Positions 21,921-33,303 of a DNA stretch of 64,000 nt are shown one piece after another (position 1 is the stretch's first letter; the number at the start of each line of letters is the position of its first letter). This stretch comes from Ectocarpus siliculosus (Eukaryota; Sar; Phaeophyceae; Ectocarpales; Ectocarpaceae): positions 127,241-191,240 of the forward strand of contig FN648469.1 in the NCBI GenBank assembly GCA_000310025.1, written 5' to 3'. The translations under genes and the position numbers were made by a program. The notes beneath the pieces are model-generated. The model ran no database searches, was not told the DNA's origin, and saw only the letters and a list, made by a program, of their open reading frames with translations.

Positions 21921-22647
21921 GGTATCTTTTCTAGTTGTCACGTACATTAACTTTGCATTTACATGTACGTGAGGTAGGAAGTGATTGAAAAAATTATTGG
22001 CAGAGTTCACGTGTCTGTCGCCATCCACAAGCTTCCCGCAAACTCGTATGTCGGAGCGCATATGTAATGACCGTCGCCGAGGCCTACCGTTTGTGTGTGT
22101 TTTTTCCCTCGGGTTATGGTCTCTCCTGTCGAAGACGTCGTACAGGAGGGTTGGCTGGCCATTGGTTGTGGGTGGCCACTCGATGTATTGTTCTGCTTTC
22201 TAAGTGGGATAGGCTTAAATAATTTCGGAATCCAACCACGATGGTACACATGAATTGCAGCTGATTAATTGAGCTGGCGCCGTGGCGTGGACGTTGTCAT
22301 TGCCACGCCGGAAACAAAATGCTTCGGAGCCAAAACCATGCTGCCTCAGAGGGTCGAACTATCGAAATTTTTGAATTAATGTTTGTTGTTTCAAAGACAA
22401 ATTGATATGGACGTCAAGTTTTGATGGCTGACGATACCCTTTCTCCATGTTGGGTATTTCAACCATGCACTCCCCTGCCCTGCAGGCCCTACATGAGGCA
22501 ACGTAACACTCAACACGAAAACGCAGCGTTCCCTCATCTCCTCAAAATGGAATACTCTGCTCTCGCAACCAAAACACCCCTCTCCAATTAATGCTCTACA
22601 TTACGTGAGCTACACGTGGTACAAGTTAAGTAAACAATCGAAGGGAT

Positions 22648-23165
22648 TTTCCGACCGCTCTCTAGTGTTGCGCTGCATCATCAACCAAACAACAACCCCT
22701 CCCTGAAAATATTGACAAGTCAGCAACGACAAAAAAAAGAACAGGGATGTGCCGACCGCTCTCTAGTGCTGCTCTGCCCCAGCAACCAAACACCTACCCC
22801 TCCCTGAAAATATTGACATGTCAGCAACGACAGAAAAAAAAAAAACAGGCATGTGCCGACCGCTCTCTAGTGCTGCTTTGCCTCTAGTGCTGCTCTGCCC
22901 CAGCAACCAAACAACCCCTCCCTGAAAATATTGACAAGTCAGCAACGACAGAAAAAAAAAAACAGGGATGTGCCGACCGCTCTCTAGTGCTGCTCTGCCC
23001 CAGCAACCAAACACCTACCCCTCCCTGAAAATATTGACAAGTGAGCAACGACAGAAGAAAAAAAAAAAAGGGATGTGCCTACCGCTCTCTAGCGCTGCTC
23101 TGCATCATCAACCAAACAACAACCCCTCCCTGAAAATATTGACAAGAGAACAAGGAGAGGAAAAA
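22648..23165 (-). repeat. Five ~108-bp repeats, inverted relative to the array at 21490
   Basis: Units read CCGACCGCTCTCTAG, then CAACCAAACACCTACCCCTC, CCTGAAAATATTGACAAGTC, an A-run and GGGATGTG: the reverse complement of the first array. They end about 120 bp before the stop codon of the minus-strand gene. Each convergent gene therefore runs into its own array in sense orientation, making the central 1.7 kb a large imperfect inverted repeat with a spacer at 21921-22647 in which nothing else was recognised. Confidence 0.85.
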
Positions 23166-23285
23166 AAGGGCTGTGATTCCGACAGAATACTGACCACACC
23201 AACCCTAACTGCCTCCTGCCTAACCGCATCTATCAACCTATTACGCATTGGCGATCTGTACACAGAAGACTGCTGTTCACGCATG

Positions 23286-26200
23286 TTAATACTCATCGAG
23301 CAAGGCATTGAGCTGCGCCTTCACCATGTTCGGATCAGAGATGGCCAGCATGAGCTTCCTCTCCAGCGCCTCTATTTTATCCTTCCTCCTGGCCGCAAGG
23401 TTGGACTCCTCCTGGAGCTGCACCATCTTCTTGATGTTGGACGACAGCTCCCCGACGTGGGTGTTGGCCGATTCCATCGCGGCCAAGCCCCTCTTCCTCG
23501 TGTCGAGCGCCTCGTTCCTCAGCGCAACGTTTTCTTTCTCCTTGGCATCCTTCTTGACCTGTTCTTTCTCCTTCTTGATGTTGGCGAAATACTGGCGGCG
23601 ACTCACGGCGTCGCCGTTTGCGTTCATCAGACCCATTGCTCTGGGGCTGCCGATAGGGTTGTCGTCGGTGATGACGACCTCGTTACTGTTGTCGTTGCCG
23701 TTGGAGTTGCCCTTGTCGCCCTTGCTGGCGCGGTTCCGCGGCCCGCTCGATGCTGCGAGGTGCTTCCACTCGGAGGGGGTGTTGCCACTCCACGAGCTCC
23801 AAGGACACGCCAGAAGGAGGTAGGGGTAGTAGTAGTCGTCCGGTATATCCTCGTTGCCTTCTGGCCGACCGAGATTTGCGCCAGAACCGGAACCCGAGGC
23901 TGTAGGTGACGCCATCTCTCGACGGAGGGCTTCGGCGGCCCGCCTGGCGAGAGCCTGGGGGGAGGTGTCGTCGTCGTCGTCGGCGGCGGCGGCGGCCCCC
24001 GTAGAGGTGGTGGCGGCTATGGCAGCATCCGCAGCTGGCGTTGGAAGGGGCGAGGTAGTCGTGACTCCGGAAACGACCACTCCTTCTGCACTACGTCGTG
24101 GAGTGTTGAAAAATATGTCGGCGGCGGCATCTTCCTTCGCAGCGTTGCCCTTGGTGGCCTTGCGGTACATGTCGGCGGACAGGTCGTCGAGCGCGTCCGT
24201 CGTCTGGGTACCGGAATTCAACTCGGTACTGCTCTCGGGATGACTGCAAAAATATAACGTAGGGAGGGACCGGGTGCGAAGAAGGATGGACGGGGGACGG
24301 GAGCAGGTCAACAAGAGAGGAATCATCGTCGTGGTCTTTTATTGCGGTGGTCTGTGCGTTGCAATCGGATGGTAATCGCTCAACCACAAATTCTTGCGTG
24401 CACAATACCCACGCGGTCGTGTGCCCGTTATCTACTTGGGCTTGGAGAAAATAGAGGGGCAAGGGGGGCAGGCTTTCGTGTAATGGCGTGACCCCGACAC
24501 CACCTCCAACAAGTTGCATGGGGGGGGAGGGGGGGTCGTCCGGGTGTCTGTCGTTAAAGCCTTACCTGTTAGATAATTGACCACGCGTCCTCGCTAGGGG
24601 GGGGGGTGTACTCATAGTCGTGCATGCCGTAGTCGTTAGACCATTGACCTCGCATCCATACAAAGCCGGGACGGAGCACGCCGGGTTTTCACCGGACCAG
24701 ACTCTCACATCACCAAGCGCGAAGCACCGTGAGGTATTCTGCGAGTCGCATGAAGGGTGCGCTGCATCCTGCTAGGGGTGTTCGGCATCTTGTGCTTCCT
24801 TGCGTACCGATGACAGCTGCGTATGACTTAATTTGTTTTCTGGTGCTTTCACTTCCAGAGACAGTTGGAAGCGCTGTGTATCTGCCTCAAGGGTGCTTGA
24901 CCAAATTAGCACAGCGTGCGATTATTCCCTTTGAGCGGAGTGAGGGTTCTCGATCCCGCAAACACAACGTACTCGACCACCGCGGGGGGCGGGGGGGCAA
25001 TTTCCAATTTCCTCCTCCATCCAATCACAACGACGCTTGTTCCAGGACCAGTCTCTATTCGGAGTACGAACACAATCTGGGTATCAAACAGAGGAGGCGA
25101 CCGTACTGATTGGTCGCCCAAGGATTAGGCTAAAGGTTGCGCGAGCATGCCGTACTCACGTGTCGAACCAAAGCTGCGCTCCCTTCGTATATTCTGTTTT
25201 CAGGGCCTTGAACTTCGTGAACAGTGCCTTGGGGTTCTTCATGAAGGTTTGCCTGGGGTTTTCCCCTGCCAACACGTGCCCACGTTACGCATCACAAAGA
25301 AAGGAAGAGGGTACATGCTCAGAGTGTTGGCGTTCACCGTAGATGTGCGTAATGTACTTGCTGGCATTTTACCGTGCACAAAATTGTGCATCGGCGCAAC
25401 ACGCTTGCTCGTACAGCGGTATGATGAGTTGCTGTGTTTATTGGGGTCTAACCATCTGTTGAAATACAACCTAGAATATAGACATCCCGAGTGGTACTGC
25501 GAAACGTCGATACAATCTACACCCACGATCGGGGTGAAGGGAGAGACAACTACCGCCCACCATTGCTGTTTTGTACTTCATTGAAAATAGTACCGGTACT
25601 TCAAGTACAAGTTTTAGACGAATGCAAGAATATTTTTTTCAAAAAAAGGTACGGCACCAACATCATGAGTCACGCCTTATACGACAAGTTCCTAACCCCA
25701 ACCCGAAGCAAAACAGCCCATATAGGTACCGACTTCCTCGTGTTGTTTTGTACTGCCGCTGCTTCTAGTGATGACAGCAGTACATTATTGAACCACGACC
25801 CTGTCACAGTGCATGCACGTTGATATGCTACGAAAGCCGTTGGGTTTACAGCAGCACAGCAGTCGTACCAGACAACAACAAGCTATATTCCCCGTATTTT
25901 CCACTCAGCATTTGCGCCCTTTTTAAACACGCAACATAAACAACCAAGATCTAGCTACCGTCGTACCCCAATGATCTCCACTATCCCCCCGACCGCACAT
26001 GCTTCAATGGGGCGCACCTGTGCCTAGTGTGGTGTAGTAGAGGGCATCCTTCCAGCCGTGCGGGAACACAAGTTCCCCCTGGCTGTCCTTGATCGCCGCC
26101 TCGCAGACCTTGATCCAACCGGGGACTGCGATCTCCTGCATTCTTTTCGACATAGCAGCGTTGCGAACGTCCGACTTCATGTCCTCCCCTTGCTTGACCG

Positions 26201-26369
26201 CCAGCGCAGCGTGCGCGATGGGCACGCACTGTAGCGCTTTCAATCCCGCCTGGTTCATCTTCCTCCCACCGAACTTGTCGCAGTAGCGGTGAAAACCCCA
26301 CATCATGTCCTCGGTCAGGTCTATGTTGAGAGGAGGCGCCTTCATCGAGATATCAAAGTTGATCGCCAT
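23286..26369 (-). CDS. Harbinger accessory protein candidate (Myb/NAM-associated-like), 471 aa
   Basis: Exons are 26369-26018, 25265-25160 and 24243-23286. Donors CACAG|GTGCGC and GACAC|GTGAGT and acceptors TTGGCAG| and TTTTGCAG| join in frame to 471 aa. The N-terminal part is compact with conserved-looking Trp (MMWGFHRYCDKFGG, FPHGWKDALYYTTLG, LFTKFKALKTEYTKGAQLWF), compatible with a Myb/SANT-type fold. The middle is Ala/Asp-rich low complexity. The C-terminal 120 residues (NPIGSPRAM, then KKEKEQVKKDAKEKEN and LEEKLMLAIS-like heptads) form a coiled coil resembling NAM-associated or Harbinger ORF1 C-termini. Harbinger transposases need such a partner for nuclear import and end binding; this role is inferred from position in the element and length. 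An unrelated captured gene is the alternative. Confidence 0.7.
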
Positions 26370-26571
26370 GTTGTTGTGTATGCTGTAACGCTGTCGGAAG
26401 TGTCTTGATGCGGGAGAGATGCAGGAGTTGGCTGGCTGTGTCGAGTGTGAAATGTATGTGCTGAGGGCGAATGCTGGAAGAGGGTGAGCGCGGCGGCACT
26501 TTTTTTTTTACACGCATTTCAAAAGAAGCAGCAGCCCCGAACATGAGTAACGCCTTCGATTTTTCGCACAT

Positions 26572-26699
26572 TTGCTCACAAGATTTTTTTCCCCATAAAT
26601 CGCGATACTGCAAATCTTTGGGGAGGATTTTTACGAGCAAATCTTGGGTCAAAATGCCAAGATTTAATTGCAAGATTTTGTTTCCATAAAGAAGGGTCT
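26572..26699 (-). repeat. Right terminal inverted repeat of the Harbinger-type element
   Basis: Mirror of 17681-17795. It contains TTTCCCCATAAATCGCGATA and CAAATCTTGGGTCAAAATGC, then ends AAGAAGGGTC. The start codon of the accessory gene lies 200 bp inside it. Beyond the end, TAAATCGGGGTCT echoes the AGACCCCGATTTA motif found inside the MITE at 18529-18785. Confidence 0.75.
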
Positions 26700-27010
26700 A
26701 AATCGGGGTCTCACGACCCAGGTCCCAGGTGTGTAGAACTTGGATACGCGTGTGTGCCTTTCGTCGTGTAGTATCCACCACACTCAACACGAAGATGACT
26801 TATATGTACAGCTACTCACTGCTGCTGTTGCTCTTCACGACGGATGCTCTGCAACATGGCTACGACACGCTCCAAATGTCTCAACAACATTCTTGGACTC
26901 CCGTCCAAGAAAACAGGGAAGAAAATACATGTTGTACTGCTGCCTTGCTGCCTTGCTAACCGCCGTCCGTTTTCGCCTCGCTATTAGAGGGAATCCACGT
27001 GTTGTTGAAA

Positions 27011-28339
27011 GGGAAATAGACACATGTGGGTATACCCACCCCTTTCTCGGACAAAAGTGGGTACTCGAAAATCCAGCGCGCGCACTCCATAGGCGACCCC
27101 CAAACGACTCAAAACCCCATTCTGACACCTGGGCGACACAGCCAGGGACCATGCACAGCACGGGCATCGATTTTTTCCCACTTTTAGGCACACCTTTGGC
27201 CCTAATACCGCCGACACGCGCAAGACCTCACCAGATTGCCCACTTATGTCCGACATCGCGGTGGGTATACCCACCGGCGTCAACTAATTTTTTCATGTAC
27301 CCACTTGTGTCTGTATTTTGACCCACTTTTGTCCAAATTGTAATTGTACCCACTTTTGTCCACTTACGGAATGCGAAAATCGAGCGGAAATCGACCTCCA
27401 CGTCACCGCACGGCAGAACATCGAATAGCCTCGGAACGTCTCAGAACCTCCCAACACCGTATCCATGGCATCCTATCTATGGCTGCCGACTGCGGACCGA
27501 CTACGAAGGAACATGTCAGAAACATGCCAGACCCCTTCGGTACCGACCGGCACGGGAAGATACCAGGCACGGGAAGATACCCGCGGCAAGCCCGGCAAGA
27601 AGCGCACTAACGGCACGCCACAAATAAATGCGTGACACACAACGGACAACACAACCAACGGGTCGCGCATACAGAACAAAAAGACGCGCAAACAGCAACA
27701 ACACACACACAAAAACACCAACCACCACGACGAGTGCACACCGGCTCGTCACGGCAACAGTAGGCTTGCCGCGGGTATCTTCCCGTGCCTGGTATCTTCC
27801 CGTGCCGGTACCGAAGGGGTCTGGCATGTTGCTGATATGTTCCTCCGTGGTCGGTCCGCAGTCGGCAGCCATGGATAGGAAAGATGTCATGGATACGGTG
27901 TTGGGAGGTTCTGAGACGTTCCGAGGCTATTCGATGTTCTGCAGTGCGGTGACGTGGAGGTCGATTTCCGCTCGATTTTGGCGTCCGTAAGTGGGCAAAA
28001 GTGGGTACAATTTGGACAAAAGTGGGTCAAAATACAGACACAAGTGGGTACATGAAAAAATTAGTTGACGCCGGTGGGTATACCCACCGCGATGTCGGAC
28101 ATAAGTGGGCACTCTGGTGAGGCCTTGCGCGTGTCGGCGGTATTAGGGCCAAAGGTGTGCCTAAAAGTGGGAAAAAATCGATGCCCGTGCTGTGTATGGT
28201 CCCTGGCTGTGTCGCCCAGGTGTCAGAATGGGGTTTTGAGTCGTTTGGGGGTCGCCTATGGAGTGCGCGCGCGCTGGATTTTCGAGTACCCACTTTTGTC
28301 CGAGAAAGGGGTGGGTATACCCACTTGTGTCTATTTCCC
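27011..28339. mobile_element. Foldback (MULE-like) non-autonomous element, copy 2
   Basis: Arms 27011-27591 and 27764-28339 are reverse complements, and the whole is a close relative of 8651-9977. The flanking 9-bp direct repeat is TTGTTGAAA (27002-27010 and 28340-28348), a perfect target duplication with a sequence different from copy 1. Borders GGGAAATAGACACA / TGTGTCTATTTCCC are the same as copy 1. Small indels distinguish the copies, such as AATTGTAATTGTACCC at about 27337 here. No coding capacity; arm ORFs are mirrored shadows. Confidence 0.9.
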
Positions 28340-28348
28340 TTGTTGAAA

Positions 28349-29759
28349 TGACGTGAAAGATTGACATTTCAGGAAGTTTTGACGTGACGAGGTTACGCCG
28401 CGTTTTTGGAGGCAAACTCTGACGGCGAAATTTTTGTGAAAAAGCGACAAAACTTAAACCGACGCGAAGAGATTGACACTTCAAATATCGCCAGACTGTG
28501 GCTCACACACGCGTGCTCTGTGCTCTGTTACCATCACCAAATCACGAAAGGAGCGCGGTCAGCAGCGAACATATTGGCCATGCCTACTGATTGCTCCTAG
28601 CGGTCCTGCACACACACGTCTCGGCAGTTCTCACGGCGGCCCAGTGGCCGGACTCGCGCGTGTGTTCGGCGCGCGCGTTCGGTAGATGAGCCATCGCGAT
28701 TGCGCACGGGCTTTCAGCAGAACAAAGGGGCATAGGCAGTAATCAGGGGAGTCCCCCCTGGAAGGGACCACATATAGAGGATTAAGGGAGGGTACACGGA
28801 CTTGGCCAGTCAGTAGGTGCATTTCGCCCGCCCCCTCACGGGGTTCGGTGCTCTGCTGCCGCAGTGACATCGGTACGCAGTACAGCGAGCAGCTGCCTCA
28901 CTCATCAGCAACGGCAGTTTGACGCCTGGGAATCGCCGCGGCAAAAGAGGGAAGGTCGGCGGGATGAGGCGGAGGGGTACACCTAGTCTCCTCGGAGCCT
29001 GGGAGTGTGAGTCTTCGCTTCAGCATGTCGACCCTGGGTGGCATCCCGAACCAACCCGGGGTCGTGAACATGACCGGCGTTAACGCGTCAACTTGCGTCA
29101 ACTCTATACCACCATTTTTTTTTTCCCCTCCCACGTGCCAACGGGCACACGCGGTGCGAATTTTTTCCGGTCAAAACCCTCAACCGTTATTTTATGTTGG
29201 TGTCAATCCTCAAAGGTCAAAATTCCGCGTCAATCCATAGTGGATACCCTATATTATTCCATTACAGATGAGAAGGATTGAACTCCAATTGGTACAAACG
29301 AACTGCTAGTACCTTCCTATCTGCTACTACAGTATGTATCCCCACTTCCCTCAAACGCGCCTCACCTACAGTACATGTGTACATGTAAACTCATCGCACA
29401 GGTATATGTAATCAATGTCACATTCAATTGTTGTGGATTTCAAGAAGAGCGGGAAACGGCTGCTCGAATCCGCAACTCCTGTTTTTTAAGGGGGTGCAGA
29501 ATCTTGATGTTGACTAACTTTCAAAACAAACGCAAGAGCACCAGAAATTGCACAACAGACACACCAGACCAGTAGGAAGGCACCGCGCAAAACAGAAGTC
29601 GTTGACTCTCGCACAGGGCGGCAGTAAAGGCTGTTCAAGACATACATTTCACGCGTCTACCTCCACAGGCCTAGCTTGAAATCAACATAAAAATTCACAC
29701 TGTTCTAAATTCAAGTCAAGGGAGCCAAAACGGAAGGCGCTTAAACAAGGTCAGTTTTG
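28349..29759. other. Non-coding stretch, nothing recognised
   Basis: Only short open frames; none has a domain. GACGTGA/AAGATTGACA-type short repeats follow the foldback element (28349-28480). AT-rich and mixed sequence afterwards. Confidence 0.45.
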
Positions 29760-30225
29760 AGGGTTAGGTTAGGCATTCTATTGTCACCAGTAGAGGACAT
29801 CATGAAGAGGCGTCGTGCGTGCTGGCACGTTCAGGTTTGCTACTGGAGTTGAAGTATCGACGGTCGCAGCAGCCTTTGAAAACAGTCCGAAATCTGCGCT
29901 GGAACCAAGCGGCATCCAACATTTGTCGCTGACATGCTCGCAGCCACCAACGCCAATCTCCTGAACTACGGGTTTACAGCAGTAGCTGATGCCACTAGCT
30001 ACTGCTGACACCCCTCCGTTCAGGGGTTTTCGTTCCCCGTGGCGGTGAGCATGGCTGTGACAAATGTTGGATGCCGCTTGGTTCCGGCGCAGATTTCGGA
30101 CTGTTTTCAGAGGCTGCTGCGACCTTCGATATTCCCGCTCCAGTAGCAAACCTGAACGTGCCAGCACGCACGACGGCTCTTCATGGTGTCCTCTACTGCT
30201 GACAATAGACTGCCTAACCGAACCC
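29760..30225. mobile_element. 466-bp hairpin element (MITE-like) with ~187-bp arms
   Basis: Left arm 29760-29947 is the reverse complement of 30040-30225 (AGGGTTAGGTTAGGCATTCT at the left edge; AGACTGCCTAACCGAACCCT at the right), about 90% matched by eye. The loop at 29948-30039 holds a second small hairpin, CAGCAGTAGCT ... AGCTACTGCTG. No clear target duplication was found, so it could be a MITE with eroded flanks or a local inverted duplication. Open frames across it are mirror copies. Confidence 0.65.
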
Positions 30226-31793
30226 TGGCGGGAAGGTTGTTTTGTTTCTTTGTATAGGATCAGAGAATGGGAAAAGAGCCAGCGTCAAAACCCCTTTTCT
30301 GCACCCCCTTCATTCAAAAACAGTTCAAATGTACAGATAGAAATGGTAGCGGGTACATCAGCTGTCAAACGACACTGCGCCGTGTTCCGTGTGAAGGCCA
30401 CATTCTGTAACACATGACATCACGGGGGATTTCCCCCCGATAATTGTGTCGTTGATCCAGTAGAGACATGCAGGGGATGTCCTATACAGTCGTGGCTCCG
30501 TGATCAGAGGGTACCTTACAAGAGGGGGCTCCGATATCATGTTATATATACAAGGGCTCCGGACTTCGGGCGCAGAGGCGCCCTCGTCCTCAGTAGTAGG
30601 CTTAAAAAGGGAAGGTGTGAAGGCTGTGCACAGCATACCAAGGGCATGAAGCCGCAGGGTGACCGAATGAACGGTGTGAAGATGTTCGCGTTGTATTCGA
30701 GAAATGTGCCGTTCCCGGTGTAACATGATGAAGCCAAAAGAGTCGCGTGTACGTGATTTTTTGTCTAGCTTCGCCCGGTGCGGACGAAAAGGAGATGTAA
30801 GCTACGGTCGCCTCCCTATTCTTGCGCCGGTAAGAACGTAGTAACACTCAGGCAACGTTCTCTAAGTGGCTTTGCTGTGGCCAATATCCTCCCAAAGGGG
30901 CCAAAGAAAGAACGAACACTGCAACTGTTCGACGGTATTGCCGGTAGTTGATGTTACTGGTGTAACGCCGCCTAACTCTCATATTCACACTTCTTCAGTG
31001 TCGCGCCTTTCTCTAATATCCCCCTCTAATGTTCTGGAGCTATTGTTCTAACTTTTTCGGTGTCGTCCCGCTCGAATGGTAATATTCTAACTTCTCCAGT
31101 GTAATGTCGCACCCTTCTCTAATGTCCCCCTCTAATGACGCCGATATGCGGAATCCCTCACAATGTGAAAGGAGCCGAACACCTACAACATTCAGACAAA
31201 GTAAGAACAAACACCGCACGCAGTGGTTTGACGGCGTTGCCGCTAGTTGACGGTGAAAGAGGTAACGCCTCCCGCCTCGGGTCATCGTTCCTCCTTACGG
31301 CCCTGGTGGTTATTGCCGATTACCACTGCGGAAGGTATGGTTTCGTTTGCAGCCTTGTACGCAGGTCTCGAGCTGCTTAATGTTGAAGCGTGACGGTGAT
31401 TGATGGCCGTGATGATGTCGGTGATGGTGCAGGCGGTAGGGTGCCTGCGCTGGCGGCAGAATGCAATTATTGGGGAGATGGATGTAAGAGCGTGTACCTG
31501 TCATAACCGTATAATGTAAATTTAGAGCAGAAGAAAGAGGTTGTTGGGGAGGAGGTAATGTGGAGGCATTCATAAAGTGGATGTTTATCTGGGCATCAAA
31601 AGTTCGTTTAGCTGCGATGATTTCTTCGACACGGAAGGGTTCTCATAATGTTGTTGGAGGTCGAATATATATGCTGTGGTAAGCACGTTCATGCAAGGTG
31701 AGCATTGAAGGCGCTGGCGGCTCAGTCCATGTCTTTTTTGGAATACAACCTGCGCCTGATGCAGTAAATCCGAAAAGCCCGTTGTATTGTGAT
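30226..31793. other. Non-coding stretch with a ~100-bp duplication at 30997-31137
   Basis: No gene recognised. TTCTCTAATRTCCCCCTCTAATG occurs at about 31009-31031 and 31115-31137 with AGTGTCGC/AGTGTAATGTCGC before it, marking two tandem units. Similar CTAACTTC(Y)CCAG strings occur at 33788-33850 and 45240-45310, so the stretch probably belongs to the same dispersed repeat family. Confidence 0.5.
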
Positions 31794-31825
31794 ATCACAC
31801 CGTTTCATGGATTAATTGGTGGAAG

Positions 31826-32494
31826 TTAGTCAGAAGATAATGAATTTAGTAGTTTCAAACAGCGCCATAAGATGGTGGGGATAGATTGGAGAGGATGGAT
31901 AGACGACTTGCCTTTGTTACAACAATTTAATCCCTTTTCTTCTTTCCAAAGTATAGCATTGCAGTGAGAACATGTGATATTTTGTGGATCATCCAAATCC
32001 GTGTGTTCTAGCTCAAAAGGTGCCGAGGGGAAGTCGAATGATTGCGAGTCAATGTCTTGCACTCCAAGGCAGATTTGGTTATTAGCATCACCGCGATGGC
32101 TGTCTAGACTGGGTGCCGGTAACCTTGGTGCACGATTCCTCATTTGGCTAAAATGTTGACGTATCATATCGAGTTCAGGGTCTGAGTCTTGTGGTGTGTT
32201 ATTGTTTGCATTGCGACGTCTACATTCCGCTAAGATTTCAGCTTGCGCGTTATCCGGACAGGTTTGTTTGTGGTGTTCGAGTTTCAGGGGTCGTTCGGGG
32301 TTGCGTGAGCGATCTTCGTTGGATATTTCGACGAGCTGAAGGTGTTCGTCGATTTGGAGTTGTTGGTACGTTCCTCGAGGGAGTGTTACTCCCGCTGGGG
32401 GTGTGGATTGTGACGTGCAGTATGTGATCGTGTTTGGCGATTTTGAGATGAGGCTGCTGAACGAGTTACCCAATGAATTGACATCAGCCGACAT
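31826..32494 (-). pseudogene. Helitron-like replicase N-terminal fragment (222 codons)
   Basis: Open frame of 222 codons on minus. Near its C-terminal end it has CSHCNAILWKEEKG and, after a short gap, NCCNKGK, the cysteine pattern (CxxC...W..E...CC..GK) that precedes the helicase-like region in many Helitron replicases. A Pro/Leu-containing segment should follow; here it ends after a further 25 residues. No Rep HUH motif or SF1 helicase is present in the window, so this is a fragment at best. The upstream part (residues 1-130) is Asp/Asn/Gln-rich and not recognised. Assignment is moderate because it rests on one short motif. Confidence 0.45.
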
Positions 32495-32639
32495 CGATGA
32501 TTGTCAGACATGGGGTGACATCTTTACTCTATTGATAGTTGGCGAAAGCCAGTTGCAGGTGGCAACAATCTACCTTGAATTTCTTGAGACGAAATGGAAA
32601 CACGCGTCTTACTTTAGAGGTCGGCGTGGGTAGTTCCCA

Positions 32640-33280
32640 GGTCGCGGTGCTCGTCGGTCTTGTTGAGGATCTCGTTGATGGTCTGGTCCCACAGGCGGCG
32701 GGCGCACTGGTAGTGCAGCGGCGGGGAGTCTCAATCCTTGATCATCAGGTCGTCCTCGACGATCTCGTCCGTGCACCCGTCGGCCAGGTCTTCCTCGTTA
32801 GTCGCTGCGTCGGGATACCCTTGCAGTGGATATCGGATGGGTGACAGGGAAAAATATAAGGAAAAAAAATCGCATGGTTTTACATTATAAAAGAATGATA
32901 TTTTTATTTATGACGTCGACCGGTGAACACGGTGTACTTTTGTGACATATGGGTGACTAATTTACAGCAACAGTCGGATGCATCCGCGCACCCATATCTA
33001 GGTGACTACGCACACACACGACTCGTCACTACACAATCGCGTTCCGATGTAAACGGGTGTACACATGATTTACCCCGATAAGGCTGGCGGGGGCGACGGT
33101 GACGTGCATGAACTTCTTGCCGTCCGAAGACTTGGCACCAGCGCAAAGACGCCACACCGCGTGGACAATATTCCACTCTGACAATAACAGCAAGCAATGA
33201 GGGCATTGTTGTGGAGAGATTTAGCGGTTGCGGTTGCGATGCAGTTTCATGCCAGGCCTTCATGCAGCACCTGAACAACA
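32640..33280 (-). pseudogene. Broken minus-strand coding relics, unknown family
   Basis: Two protein-like stretches on minus: 32844-32640, with acidic DEIVEDDLMIKD, a stop, then CARRLWDQTINEILNKTD; and about 33175-33040, with SSDGKKFMHVTVAPASLIG. They are in the same direction as 31826-32494 and 33304-33780 and may be exons or debris of one gene. No family recognised. Confidence 0.3.
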
Positions 33281-33303
33281 TTCAGGCACACATCAGCCGG
33301 AAA

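Larger units (their letters stand above)
17681..26699. mobile_element. Harbinger-type DNA transposon, two convergent genes (9.0 kb)
   Basis: The ends at 17681-17795 and 26572-26699 are inverted repeats of about 115 bp (GACCCTTCTTTAT...). Inside are a DDE_Tnp4/Harbinger transposase on plus (18878-21373) and a second protein on minus (26369-23286), matching the two-gene plan of PIF/Harbinger elements. The 3-bp flanks are TCA on the left and TAA on the right, so a clean TWA target duplication is not seen; one border may be mutated or misplaced by a base. Two arrays of about 110-bp repeats in opposite orientation lie between the genes. A 257-bp MITE sits between the left end and the transposase start. 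Confidence 0.75.

Noticed and set aside
23308-23909. 171- and 313-codon plus-strand ORFs
   Set aside because: Antisense to the accessory gene exon; sequence is a complement of a coiled coil and repeat array.
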